Source: Mesorhizobium sp. NZP2298 (lineage in GTDB: Bacteria; Pseudomonadota; Alphaproteobacteria; Rhizobiales; Rhizobiaceae). Taken from it: a stretch of DNA of 64,000 nt. Positions 8,540 to 17,539 of the stretch are shown in pieces (the stretch's first letter is position 1; every line of letters starts with the position of its first letter). The stretch is taken from assembly GCF_013170825.1 (NCBI RefSeq), contig NZ_CP033365.1:3546001-3610000 (forward strand), read 5' to 3'. The notes under the pieces were generated by a model. That model ran no database searches. It was given only the letters and a program-made list of their open reading frames with translations, and was not told the DNA's origin. The position numbers were made by a program, and so were the translations under genes.

Positions 8540-11500
8540 ATGCTCGCACGCCTGTTCGTGATCTTCGGTGGCTTGTTCGTGCTGGTGCTGTGCGCGGCGC
8601 TGGTGGGACCGTATTTTGTCGACTGGACCAGCTACCGCGCCCAGTTCGAGCGCGAGGCAAGCGCGATCCTCGGCCGCAAGGTGACCGTGCAGGGCGACGC
8701 CACGGCCAGGCTTTTGCCGTTCCCCTCGGTGACCTTCTCCAACGTTGCCGTCGCCGGTGGCCCCAACGGCCAGCCGGCCATGACCGTCGAGACGTTTTCG
8801 ATGGACGCGGAACTGGCGCCCTTCCTGCGCGGCGAGGTGCTGATCTTCGACATGCGGCTGGTGCACCCGAAGGCGACCATCGATATCGCCAATGACGGCA
8901 CGGTCGACTGGGCGATACGGCCGTCCTCGCCCTTCGATCTCAACCAGATCTCGATCGAGAAGCTGACGGTGACGGAGGGGCAGATCGAACTGCGCCATGC
9001 CGCGGGCGGACGCAGCCATGTCTTGTCCGAAATCAACTCGACCATCTCGGCCAAGTCGCTGGCCGGCCCATGGCGCATGGATGGCACGTTGCGGCTGGAC
9101 GGGTTGCGCACCACAGTCGCGGCGTCGACCGGCAAGGCCGAAGGCAATGGCCAGATGCGGCTTCGCCTGAAGGCCGATCCCGATGCCTATCCGCTGGTCA
9201 TCGAGACCGACGGCAATGCCGGCATCGTCAACGGCGCCGCCGTCTATTCCGGCCAGTTCAAGATTTCGAGTGCTGACAAGAATGGCGCCGACAAGAACAG
9301 CGCCCAACTGCGCGGCAACGATGGCGAGACCGTGAAGGTCAGCGCCGGCAAGCCCGATCCGGGCTTCCGGCTGAACGGCAAGTTTTCGCTCGACCACCAG
9401 AAGCTCGGCGTCGATGAATTCCGCTTCGAGACCGGACCGTTGGACAATCCCTATACAGCCGACGGCAAGGCCTCGGTCGATCTCGGCCAGAAGCCGAGCT
9501 TCGCCATCGAGGCCAATGGCGCGCAGGTGCAGTTCGACGAGGCGGTCGGTGCCGAGGCCGGCGCCGGCCTGACGCTCGACCAGCGCATTGCCGGGCTGGA
9601 GCAGGCGCTGCTCGGGCTGCCGAAGCCGACCATACCCGGCACCGTCGAGGTGAAGCTGCCGGCGGTGGTGGCCGGCGATACGACGGTGCGCGATGTCCAT
9701 CTTTCCGCCGAGCCGGTCGAAGGGGGCTGGTCGGTGAAATCGCTGGCCGCGACCTTGCCCGGCCGCACCACGCTGGAAGCCAATGGCATGCTGAGCGTCG
9801 GGGACCATTTCGGCTTCACCGGCTCGCTGCTGCTGGCAGTGGCGCAGCCGTCCGGTTTTGCCGCCTGGCTGTCGAAGGATGTCGACGAGGCGATCCGCCG
9901 TCTGCCCGCCGCCGGCTTCAAGGCCAAGGTCGATCTCTCCGAGAAGCGCCAGGCCTTCAGCGACCTCGAACTGATCCTGGGCAAGGCGAAGTTTTCCGGA
10001 CGCATCGATTCCAGCCAGCCTGACGAAGCCAGGCCATCGGTGCTGATGCGGCTTGAAGGCGGCGAGCTTGACGTGGATGGGCTGGCGGCCTTTGCCTCGA
10101 TCTTCGTCAGCGACAAGGGGGCCAACCGCTTTGCCGACCGCGATCTCGATTTCCAGATCAAGGCAGGGCCGGTCAGTGCCGGAGGGTTGACCGCCGACAC
10201 GGTCGACACCGCGCTCAGGCTGCGCGACGGTTTGCTTGAAGTCGACCGGCTGTCGGTCGGCGGGCTGGCGGGCGCCTCGATCAGCGCCACGGGCCGGATC
10301 AAGGATTTCCCGGCAAGCCCGACCGGCAAGCTCGACGCTTCCGTCGTTGCTGTCGACCTCAAGCCGCTGATCGACGTTGCCGCGCAGCATTATCCCAATA
10401 ATGCGGTGCTGAAGGGGCTGGCGAGCCGTGCGTCGGCCTATCCGGACCTGTTCCAGGATGCGCGTGTCGACCTTGTGGCGAGCGCCGCCGACAATGGCGA
10501 CGGCACGACGGGATTGGCTGTAAGCGGGCAGGGTAATGCCGGAGGCTCGGCCTTTTCGGCTTCGCTGTCGGGGAAGGGCGCGCTGGACAGACTGCTTGAG
10601 GCACCGGTGACGCTGACCTTCAACGCCAAGAACCCGGACGCCACGGCACTGCTGGCGCTTTACGGACTGCCGGCGCTGCCGCTTGGCATGCTGGGCGAGG
10701 CACACACCGACATCCAGGCCAAAGGCACGCTTGGCGGCGGGCTGGCGACGACTTTCAGCCTTGTCGGCAATGACTTCAAGGCCGGCTTCGAAGGGATGAT
10801 CGCCGATACGCCGCAAGGGCCCACCGCCAAAGGCAGGATCGACCTCGATGCCGCAGACATCGAACCCTGGCTGATGACGACAGGCATTGGCCTGCCGGGC
10901 ATGGGAGCGGGCATGTCGACGTCGCTCTCGGCCCAAGGCGACTACGGCAACGGGCTGCTGGTGCTGGACAGTGTCAGCGGCGCCATCAACGAAGCGGCGG
11001 TCTCAGGCGACGTCAATATCGACACCAAGGACGGCATTCCGCATCTGGCCGGCGCGCTGGCGCTCGATGAGCTCGATCTCGATCCGATGGCCGTGGCGCT
11101 GTTCGGCGATTCCGCTTTCCTTGTTGACAAGAAAAACGGGGCCGACAAGAGCGCGAGTGACAAGGGGGGCGCTTGGCCGTCCTCGCCCTTCAGCCAGAAA
11201 TCCAGCCTGCCGTTCACCGCCGACCTCGACCTGACGACATCAGCCCTTGCCGCCGGACCGTTCGCCACCGCCTATGACGCCGCCTTTTCGCTCAAGCTCG
11301 ACAAGGAAGGCATCCGTGTTTCGGACCTCAAGGCGAAGCTTCTTGGTGGTGCGTTGACCGGCCTGTTCGAGCTGAAGAACAATGAAGGCACCGGGCTCTT
11401 CACCGGCCAGATGAAACTGGCGGGTGCCGATCTGGCGAACGTGTTGCCGGATGCCGGCATTGGCGGCATCGGCGATTTCTCGACGACGCTGTCGACCAGC

Positions 11501-12508
11501 GGCAAGTCGGTCGATGCGATGATCGCCGCTCTGTCCGGCTCCGGTACGGCGACGCTGAGGGGCTTGCAGGTCGCCGGCGTCAACCCCGATGCGTTCAGCG
11601 CCTTCCTGGCCAAGGCGGACGCGATCGGGCGCGACATCGACGTGGCCAAGACCGCCGGCTTCGCGCCCGGGATCGCGGCCGATGGCAGTTTCGCCGCCAA
11701 GGATGCCGACATCGCCTTCACGATTGCCGGCGGTACGCTGCGGGCGCCGCCGATCAGCCTTGAAAACCCGGCGGCGACCCTGTCCGCCGACATCACGGCG
11801 GATCTCAACACCAGCACGGTCTCCGCCAAGGGCGCGATCACCTATCGGCCAGGAGACGAGGCGCTGGTCGGTTCGGAGCCGGTCGTCAATTTCACCGCCG
11901 AAGGGCCTTTCGGCGCCATCACGCGGCAGTTCGACAGCGAGCCGCTGGCGCAGTTCCTGACCCAGCGCGCGCTGGAGAAAGAGCAGCAGCGCGTCGAGGC
12001 GATGCAGGCGGCGCTGCTCGAAAAGCAGAGGCTGCGGCGCGAGGTGCGCTATTACGCGGCACTGCAGGACGCACGCGACAAGGCCGCCGAAGAGCTGCGC
12101 CAGCGGGAGGAAGCGGCGCGGCTGAAAGCCGAGGCGGACGCCAAGGCGAAAGCGGAGGCTGAAGCCCGGGCCCAGGCTGAAGCGGAGGCTAAGGCGAAGG
12201 CCGACGAAGAGGCGAAAGCCCAGGCCGATGCCAAGGCAAAGGCCGATGCCGATGCGAAGGCCGCGGCCGAGCAGCAGGCCGCCGACGAAGCCGCCAAGGC
12301 GCAAGCCGAGCAGGAGCGGCAGAAGGCGGAAGAGGCGCTGCGCATCGCTTCGCAAGAAAAGGCCAGGCTCGAGGCCGAACGCAAGGCCGCGGAACAGGCA
12401 CCCAGGGTCGAGCGTGCGCCGCTGCCCGAGGCCAACGACAATCCACCGCCGGCCAAGCCGAAGTCCAATCCGTTCACGATCGACAATCTGCTGAAGTCGT
12501 TGCAGTAG
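8540..12508 (+). CDS. Large AsmA-family protein with Ala/Lys/Glu-rich tail
   Basis: 1322 residues. One N-terminal membrane helix (about 5-27) is followed by the AsmA N-domain (VDWTSYRAQFEREASAILGR, then GDATARLLPFPSVTFSNV) and a long repetitive beta-rich periplasmic region. AsmA-like proteins are inner-membrane anchored and thought to carry phospholipids toward the outer membrane. The last 190 residues form a charged helical tail of repeated A-K-A-E/D units ending in a Pro-rich segment, resembling TolA stems. Two short low-complexity inserts share KNGADK (near residues 238-250 and 866-880). Stands alone, convergent with the ECF sigma gene. Confidence 0.88.
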   Translation: MLARLFVIFGGLFVLVLCAALVGPYFVDWTSYRAQFEREASAILGRKVTVQGDATARLLPFPSVTFSNVAVAGGPNGQPAMTVETFSMDAELAPFLRGEVLIFDMRLVHPKATIDIANDGTVDWAIRPSSPFDLNQISIEKLTVTEGQIELRHAAGGRSHVLSEINSTISAKSLAGPWRMDGTLRLDGLRTTVAASTGKAEGNGQMRLRLKADPDAYPLVIETDGNAGIVNGAAVYSGQFKISSADKNGADKNSAQLRGNDGETVKVSAGKPDPGFRLNGKFSLDHQKLGVDEFRFETGPLDNPYTADGKASVDLGQKPSFAIEANGAQVQFDEAVGAEAGAGLTLDQRIAGLEQALLGLPKPTIPGTVEVKLPAVVAGDTTVRDVHLSAEPVEGGWSVKSLAATLPGRTTLEANGMLSVGDHFGFTGSLLLAVAQPSGFAAWLSKDVDEAIRRLPAAGFKAKVDLSEKRQAFSDLELILGKAKFSGRIDSSQPDEARPSVLMRLEGGELDVDGLAAFASIFVSDKGANRFADRDLDFQIKAGPVSAGGLTADTVDTALRLRDGLLEVDRLSVGGLAGASISATGRIKDFPASPTGKLDASVVAVDLKPLIDVAAQHYPNNAVLKGLASRASAYPDLFQDARVDLVASAADNGDGTTGLAVSGQGNAGGSAFSASLSGKGALDRLLEAPVTLTFNAKNPDATALLALYGLPALPLGMLGEAHTDIQAKGTLGGGLATTFSLVGNDFKAGFEGMIADTPQGPTAKGRIDLDAADIEPWLMTTGIGLPGMGAGMSTSLSAQGDYGNGLLVLDSVSGAINEAAVSGDVNIDTKDGIPHLAGALALDELDLDPMAVALFGDSAFLVDKKNGADKSASDKGGAWPSSPFSQKSSLPFTADLDLTTSALAAGPFATAYDAAFSLKLDKEGIRVSDLKAKLLGGALTGLFELKNNEGTGLFTGQMKLAGADLANVLPDAGIGGIGDFSTTLSTSGKSVDAMIAALSGSGTATLRGLQVAGVNPDAFSAFLAKADAIGRDIDVAKTAGFAPGIAADGSFAAKDADIAFTIAGGTLRAPPISLENPAATLSADITADLNTSTVSAKGAITYRPGDEALVGSEPVVNFTAEGPFGAITRQFDSEPLAQFLTQRALEKEQQRVEAMQAALLEKQRLRREVRYYAALQDARDKAAEELRQREEAARLKAEADAKAKAEAEARAQAEAEAKAKADEEAKAQADAKAKADADAKAAAEQQAADEAAKAQAEQERQKAEEALRIASQEKARLEAERKAAEQAPRVERAPLPEANDNPPPAKPKSNPFTIDNLLKSLQ

Positions 12509-12554
12509 GGCAGTAGGGCGGCCTTCCCAGGTGCTCTCCTGAAGGACAATTCCC

Positions 12555-13442
12555 TCAAAGGATGGACAGTTCGGCGCCGTCGGCGACGTAGCGGGCGTGG
12601 CGGAAATCGCGGATGGCGGCAAGCCTGCCATCCTGCCAGGCCAGCAGGATGAAATAGGCGGGGCGGGCCGCTGGGTCGTTGGGATCGCGGACGAGGATTG
12701 CCGGCCTGTTTTCAACGAAGCCGGGCACGAGACGCCAATCCTGGACTCGGGAATAATTGTGGAAGTAGGTGGCCACTTCCTTGCGGCCGTTGAGCCGTGT
12801 CCTGGCCACCAGTTCCAGCCGCACTTCTTGCGCCAGCATGTCGCGCACCGCATCGAAATCGCGGGCATTGAAGCGATCGATGTAGGCATCGAGCAGCAGT
12901 CGTTCAGCGGCGCCCAGACTGGGAAGAGGGCGGTCGTCCGGTTCGTCGGCAATCCGGCGCAGCCGGTCGCGGCCGCGATGAAGCGCCGCCTTGACCGCGG
13001 GGATGCTGGTGTCGAGCGTCGCGCTGATCTCCTGCAGGGAATAGCCCAGGACGTCCATCATGATGACGCTGCTTCGCTGCGCGACGGGAAGCCGCATGAA
13101 GGTATGCAGCCCGGCTGCCGCGGCCTGACGATCGATGGTGGGGTTTACCGGGTCGACGATCATGTCCGGGTCCTCATCGGCGGAGGTCTTTTCGCGGGAG
13201 CGCCGGCGCAGGAAGTCGAGCGCCGTATTGTGCGCGATGCGAAACAGCCAGCCCTCCGGATTGGCGATCGGGCCGGCGCCGGGCAACGCCTCGAATGCCT
13301 TGGCCAGCGCCTCCTGCAGCACGTCCTCGCCGTCGATGACCGAACCCGTCATGCGGGCACAATAGCGGTGCAGCTTGGGGCGCAATTCCCCAGACAGGCG
13401 TTCAAAGAGCCGATGCTGCTCGCCGGGAATGGGAATGTTCAT
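12555..13442 (-). CDS. ECF sigma factor with SnoaL-like C-terminal domain
   Basis: 295 residues; ATG at 13442 follows GGGAGG. Region sigma-2 is visible (DGEDVLQEALAKAFEAL, GWLFRIAHNTALDFLRRR) and sigma-4 (LGYSLQEISATLDTSIPAVK, AALHRGRDRLRR). About 115 further residues resemble a SnoaL/NTF2-like fold (LLLDAYIDRFNARDFDAV), as in ECF41/ECF56-type factors where this domain replaces an anti-sigma partner. Preceded by a small protein 33 bases upstream on the same strand, probably one operon. No anti-sigma gene is adjacent. Confidence 0.9.
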   Translation of the reverse strand: MNIPIPGEQHRLFERLSGELRPKLHRYCARMTGSVIDGEDVLQEALAKAFEALPGAGPIANPEGWLFRIAHNTALDFLRRRSREKTSADEDPDMIVDPVNPTIDRQAAAAGLHTFMRLPVAQRSSVIMMDVLGYSLQEISATLDTSIPAVKAALHRGRDRLRRIADEPDDRPLPSLGAAERLLLDAYIDRFNARDFDAVRDMLAQEVRLELVARTRLNGRKEVATYFHNYSRVQDWRLVPGFVENRPAILVRDPNDPAARPAYFILLAWQDGRLAAIRDFRHARYVADGAELSIL

Positions 13443-13475
13443 AAGCCTCCCGTTCGATGACGTCGTCTGTCCCGG

Positions 13476-13781
13476 TCACTCATCCAGCATCCGATAGCTG
13501 CCCACCACGGTCATCTCGTCGCGTTGCGGACGTTCGCTGCAGCGATCCCTGATGCCGTTTTGAAAGGCCTCGAATGCGGCCAGTCCGGTGATGATTTCGG
13601 CATGGGCATCGGTTTCCGTCTCGACCAGATGGACGAATGTCCCGTCGGGGGACCGCAAGGTCATGTAGCGAACGCCGTCCGGTGATTTGTCGCGTAGCTC
13701 CTTGAAAACGGCCTTGATCAGCCGCTCGTTCTCGTCAGCCCGTTCGGGTTTGGTCTTGTAGCGTATCAGATGGCGTTTCAT
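13476..13781 (-). CDS. Small protein cotranscribed with ECF sigma factor (dimeric alpha/beta-barrel-like)
   Basis: 101 residues from the ATG at 13781, which has GAGGAAGA upstream. The pattern RYKTKPERADENERLIKAVF and the beta-rich middle (VRYMTLRSPDGTFVHLVE) look like small ferredoxin-fold proteins of the antibiotic-monooxygenase/dimeric alpha-beta barrel kind. It immediately precedes the ECF sigma gene and may be its target or sensor partner; function unproven. Confidence 0.7.
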   Translation of the reverse strand: MKRHLIRYKTKPERADENERLIKAVFKELRDKSPDGVRYMTLRSPDGTFVHLVETETDAHAEIITGLAAFEAFQNGIRDRCSERPQRDEMTVVGSYRMLDE

Positions 13782-13906
13782 CGCGGGTCTTCCTCTCGAT
13801 TGCCTAGCGCCCTTTGAAACCTTCATCCCCTAGACGTTGCGGCGAGGTCAAAGGATTCGGGCGCCGCAAAAAATGACAATGCCATCCGGCGCAAGACGCC
13901 TGGGCG

Positions 13907-14353
13907 TCACTCCCGGCCCTGGTCGAGCAGGCGCCGCAGCATGGGCTCGATGCGAGAAAGCTCGTCGAGATGCGCCGCCGACAGTTCGGCCAGGCAATCG
14001 TCGGCGCGCTCGGTCAATCGCAGCAGCACACGGCGATGGTCATCCTTGTCCTGATCCCGCGCGACCAGGCCCGCCTCGCTGAGGCGATTGACCAGTTCGA
14101 CCGCGCTGTGGTGGCGGATGCGCAGGCGTTCCGCCAGGTCGCCGACCGTCACCTGTCCGCCCCCCGGAAATCCCTTGATCGCCAGCAGGGCCTGGTGCTG
14201 GCGCGGCGTCAGGCCCGCGTCTTCCGCCTGCAGCTGGCTGAATTCGAGGAAGCGGCGGATCAGGTAGCGGAACTCGGACAGCCGCTGGTAGTCGGCCTGT
14301 TTGATGGCGGGGCGAGATTTTCCGGGCTGTGTCATTCCAGACATTTGTTCCAT
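13907..14353 (-). CDS. MarR-family transcriptional regulator
   Basis: 148 residues. Winged helix with TPRQHQALLAIKG, VTVGDLAERLRIRHHSAVELVNRL and the DKDDHRRVLLRLTE wing, all typical of MarR. Divergent from a ClC-family gene; a perfect 6+6 palindrome at 14401-14415 sits in the shared promoter region, so it probably represses itself and the channel gene. Confidence 0.9.
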   Translation of the reverse strand: MEQMSGMTQPGKSRPAIKQADYQRLSEFRYLIRRFLEFSQLQAEDAGLTPRQHQALLAIKGFPGGGQVTVGDLAERLRIRHHSAVELVNRLSEAGLVARDQDKDDHRRVLLRLTERADDCLAELSAAHLDELSRIEPMLRRLLDQGRE

Positions 14354-14400
14354 TCCGGCAAAAGGCTCAAACGGTTTTGATGCAAACCGGCTTGAATTTA

Positions 14401-14415
14401 TATCGTGTTACGATA
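14401..14415. promoter_or_regulatory. Candidate MarR operator
   Basis: TATCGT-gtt-ACGATA, a perfect 6-base inverted repeat with a 3-base spacer, 48 bases upstream of the marR start and 80 upstream of the ClC start. The only strong palindrome seen in the gap, and of the size MarR dimers bind. Confidence 0.65.
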
Positions 14416-14494
14416 CATAGCGAACCGACAAAGCCGGCTGGCGTCTTCGCCCGTGCCGCATATCCGAGATCCGGCCGCCACCAGAAAGCCAGCC

Positions 14495-16297
14495 ATGAAG
14501 CCCCATCATTCCGAAAACGGTCACTTGCGCGATTTCACCACCGACGCGCGAGTCTTGACCATTGCCACCATTGCCGTGGTGGTCGCCACGGCGGGGCTGT
14601 TCGCCGGCATCGTGCTTTTGAAACTGATCCGGCTCGCCACCAACATCGCCTATTTCGGCCAGTTCACGCTCGACGACCTGAAGTTGCAGGACACGCCGCT
14701 CGGTTACGCCGCGGTGGTGGTGCCGGTGATAGGCGCACTGATCATCGGCCTGATGGCGCGCTATGGCAGCGAGAAGATCCGTGGCCACGGCATTCCCGAG
14801 GCCATCGAGGCGATCCTGCTCGGGCGCTCGAAGCTCGATGCCAAGGTTGCGATCCTGAAGCCGCTGTCGTCGGCGATTTCGATCGGCTCCGGCGGCCCCT
14901 TCGGCGCCGAGGGTCCGATCATCATGACCGGCGGCGCGATCGGCTCGCTGATCGCGCAGATGCTGCCGGTCAGCGACAATGAGCGCAAGACGCTGCTGGT
15001 GGCGGGGGCGGCGGCGGGCATGACCACGGTGTTCGGCACGCCGATCGCCGCGATCATGCTGGCGGTGGAACTGCTTCTGTTCGAATGGACTCCGCGCAGC
15101 TTCATTCCGGTGGCGGTGGCGGCCATCGTGGCCGAGGTCGAGCGCACCGTGCTGCATTTGCCCGGGCCGATCTTTCCGTTCCAGGGCGGCATGGCGGTGT
15201 CGTTCACCGGGCTCGGCGGCTGGGTTCTGGTCGGCATCTGCGCCGGCCTGTTGTCGGGACTGCTCACCCAGATGGTCTATGCCTGCGAGGACGCCTTCCA
15301 GAAATTGCCGATCCACTGGATGTGGTGGCCGATGATCGGCGGCCTGGTGGTCGGCGTCGGCGGCTTGATCGAACCACGGGCACTCGGCGTCGGCTACGAC
15401 AACATCGCCGACATGCTGGATGGCCGCACGATCGCCGCCGCGGCACTTCTCCTGCTTGTGGTCAAGGCGATCATCTGGTCGGTGGCGCTTGGCTCGGGAA
15501 CATCCGGCGGCGTGCTGGCGCCACTGCTGATCATGGGTGGCGCAATGGGCGCGGTGCTTGCCGGGATTCTGCCCGCGGCGGATCCGGGCTTCTGGGCTCT
15601 GCTGGCCATGGCCGCCACTATGGGCGGCACGATGCGCGCGCCGCTGACAGCTACTTTCTTCGCCGTCGAGTTGACCGGCAACACGCATGTGCTGGTGCCG
15701 CTGATCGCGGCCTGTGCGGCGGCGCATGCCGTGACGGTGCTCCTGATGAAGCGTTCGATCCTGACCGAGAAGATCGCCAGGCGAGGGCACCACCTGGTGC
15801 GCGAATATCGTGTCGATCCGTTCGCGCTGACCAGGGTGCGCGAGGTTATGACGTCGCAGGTCGAGAGCGTGCCGGCGACGATGACGCTGCATGGCGCGGC
15901 GGCCTTCCTGACCGCGCCGGAAACACGCCATCCGAGTTTTCCCGTAGTCGATGAGAACGGGCAGGTGCTCGGCCTCATCGATCCGCCGGCGATCCTGCGC
16001 TGGCGCCGTGCCGGCACGCACAGGACGGCGACGCTCGGCGAGCTGCTCGCCGGAAGCAAGGTGACGCTCGCTTTTCCCGACGAATATCTGGAAGGTCTGT
16101 CCGACAAGCTGTTGATGGCCAATGTGTCGCATCTGCCGGTCGTCTCGCGCGAGGACGCAAAGCTGGTTGGCTATGTCGGCTGGAAGGATCTGATGCGCGT
16201 GCGGTCCAGAAAACAGGCCGAGGAGCGTGATCGTTCGACCTTGCTTGGCTTCGGCACCAGGAGCGGGAAAAAGACGGACCCGGTCGAGAACGCCTAG
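14495..16297 (+). CDS. ClC-family chloride channel/antiporter with CBS domains
   Basis: 600 residues from the ATG at 14495; an in-frame GTG at 14405 lies inside the MarR operator and is rejected as start. About ten to twelve membrane segments, the selectivity signatures GSGGPFGAEGP (with the gating glutamate) and GSGTSGGVLAPLL, then two cytosolic CBS motifs (VREVMTSQVESVP and a second ending in VGYVGWKDLM). Moves Cl- or a related anion across the inner membrane. Divergent from marR, which likely controls it. Confidence 0.9.
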   Translation: MKPHHSENGHLRDFTTDARVLTIATIAVVVATAGLFAGIVLLKLIRLATNIAYFGQFTLDDLKLQDTPLGYAAVVVPVIGALIIGLMARYGSEKIRGHGIPEAIEAILLGRSKLDAKVAILKPLSSAISIGSGGPFGAEGPIIMTGGAIGSLIAQMLPVSDNERKTLLVAGAAAGMTTVFGTPIAAIMLAVELLLFEWTPRSFIPVAVAAIVAEVERTVLHLPGPIFPFQGGMAVSFTGLGGWVLVGICAGLLSGLLTQMVYACEDAFQKLPIHWMWWPMIGGLVVGVGGLIEPRALGVGYDNIADMLDGRTIAAAALLLLVVKAIIWSVALGSGTSGGVLAPLLIMGGAMGAVLAGILPAADPGFWALLAMAATMGGTMRAPLTATFFAVELTGNTHVLVPLIAACAAAHAVTVLLMKRSILTEKIARRGHHLVREYRVDPFALTRVREVMTSQVESVPATMTLHGAAAFLTAPETRHPSFPVVDENGQVLGLIDPPAILRWRRAGTHRTATLGELLAGSKVTLAFPDEYLEGLSDKLLMANVSHLPVVSREDAKLVGYVGWKDLMRVRSRKQAEERDRSTLLGFGTRSGKKTDPVENA

Positions 16298-16302
16298 ATC
16301 GG

Positions 16303-16408
16303 TTCCCCGTTTCATGGAAACGGTGAACCGATCCAACCGATCCAACTCTTTGTTTTGACGCTATTCCTGTGGGAAAACCGCTTCACGCTTTTCCTGGAAT
16401 TGGTCTAG
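16303..16408. repeat. Intergenic repeat family 1, copy B
   Basis: Contains gtttcatggaaacggtgaa, then tttgttttgacgctattcc, ggaaaaccgcttcacgc and ttttcctggaattgg. It matches the copy at 33244-33343 over both modules and the copy at 5215-5295 over the second. Confidence 0.8.
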
Positions 16409-16409
16409 T

Positions 16410-16634
16410 TCAGGTGTCCGTTCCACGCTTGGCCCATTGCAGCACGTGCAGCCTCAGCGCCGAGGACAGGTTGGTATCGCGGGGCCGGGTCTCGTCGACT
16501 TCGGCCACGAGCGCGGCGAGCGTCAGCTTTCTCTGCGCCGCGATCGCGACGAGATCGTCGTAGAAGGGTTTTTCAAGGGAATAGCTGGTGCGATGGCCGC
16601 GGATGGTCACCGAGCGCTTTTCGACGACGCTCAC
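16410..16634 (-). CDS. Ribbon-helix-helix domain protein
   Basis: 74 residues if read from the GTG at 16634, just after the DUF4169 stop; a longer reading from 16691 would overlap that gene. The core RSVTIRGHRTSYSLEKPFYD, then LAALVAEVDETR and NLSSALRLHVLQWA, matches RHH_4-type proteins common in Rhizobiales. Probably a small DNA-binding protein. Forms a same-strand group with DUF4169 and sspB. Confidence 0.75.
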   Translation of the reverse strand: MSVVEKRSVTIRGHRTSYSLEKPFYDDLVAIAAQRKLTLAALVAEVDETRPRDTNLSSALRLHVLQWAKRGTDT

Positions 16635-16644
16635 GGCCGAACGC

Positions 16645-16839
16645 TCATTGCTCGTCCTTGCCGGACGGCTCGAGGCGATGGCCTTCGACAAATCTTTCTG
16701 CCTTGTCGGTGACCAGCCGATCGCGTTGCTTGTCCGCCTTGGAACGGCCGTGCAGGGCCCGGTTCTGTTCGGCGATGCGCAGCTTCTCGTCCCGCGCCCT
16801 CTGCTTGCGAGCCTGGCGGAGATTGACGATGTCGGCCAT
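16645..16839 (-). CDS. DUF4169 family protein
   Basis: 64 residues, starting MADIVNLRQARKQRARDEK and rich in Arg/Lys/Glu, as in the short DUF4169 family of alphaproteobacteria. Predicted helical; function unknown. Lies 17 bases after sspB and 10 bases before the RHH gene, so the three are likely cotranscribed. Confidence 0.82.
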   Translation of the reverse strand: MADIVNLRQARKQRARDEKLRIAEQNRALHGRSKADKQRDRLVTDKAERFVEGHRLEPSGKDEQ

Positions 16840-16856
16840 GGCGGGAGCCCGGGAGC

Positions 16857-17393
16857 CTATTTCTTGCGGAAGGCGTCGAGCGAAACCACTTCGGCGCCCT
16901 TGGTGCCGGCTTCAGCCGCGGCGGGCTTCTTCTCCGCTTCGGCGGCGGCTTTCTTCTCGGCCTTCGGCTTCTTCTCGGAGACGATGGTCAGCGGCTCGGG
17001 GGCGGGGGCGGCCGGCTCCTCATCGGGCTGGGTGTCGGTTTTGACGTCGAACTCGAGCTCGAAATTGACCGAGGGATCATAGAAGCCGCGCACGGCCGAG
17101 AACGGAATTTCCAGTTTCTCGGGCACGTCGGAGAAGGACAGGCCAACCTCGAAGCCGGTGTCGGTCACCTTCAGGTCCCAATACTGGAACTGGATTACGA
17201 TGGTCATCTGCTCTGGATAGCGCTCGCGCAGCCGCGACGACACGCGCACGCCGGGCGCGCCGGTCAGGAAGGTGATGAAGAAGTGGTGGTTGCCGGGAAG
17301 GCCGGTGCGTGCGACCTCGGCCAGGACCTTGCGCATGACGCCGCGCAACGCCTCCTGGGCCAGAATGTCGTAGCGGATGTGGTCGTCGGCCAT
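16857..17393 (-). CDS. sspB: Alpha-type SspB, ClpXP adaptor for ssrA-tagged proteins
   Basis: 178 residues. The body (IRYDILAQEALRGVMRKVL, then FFITFLTGAPGVRVSSRLRE and YPEQMTIVIQFQYWDL) is the SspB fold, followed by a long Ala/Lys/Glu linker and a terminal segment (EVVSLDAFRKK) of the kind that docks on ClpX. It delivers tmRNA-tagged proteins to ClpXP; the tmRNA gene itself is 3 kb away in this window. Confidence 0.92.
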   Translation of the reverse strand: MADDHIRYDILAQEALRGVMRKVLAEVARTGLPGNHHFFITFLTGAPGVRVSSRLRERYPEQMTIVIQFQYWDLKVTDTGFEVGLSFSDVPEKLEIPFSAVRGFYDPSVNFELEFDVKTDTQPDEEPAAPAPEPLTIVSEKKPKAEKKAAAEAEKKPAAAEAGTKGAEVVSLDAFRKK

Positions 17394-17539
17394 GTGGTGG
17401 TCGGGTTCCGTTGAATCGTCCGCATAGCTGTAATCAAGCTTGAGCGCGGCGTAAACCGCATATAGATCACCGCCGCGTCGAAGCGAGGACTATTGCAAAC
17501 GATTTGATCGGCAAGCCGGCTTCATGGCAACCGCAAATG

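Noticed and set aside
8522..10936. 804-codon open frame on the minus strand
   Set aside because: It lies wholly antisense to the AsmA gene, has the Arg/His/Gln-rich composition of a high-GC shadow frame and no domain.
14405..14494. Upstream GTG start for the ClC gene
   Set aside because: It starts inside the MarR palindrome and encodes an unlikely Arg-rich leader; the ATG at 14495 fits better.
14408..16345. 645-codon minus-strand frame
   Set aside because: Antisense to the ClC gene; low-complexity Arg/His/Asp content and no ribosome site.
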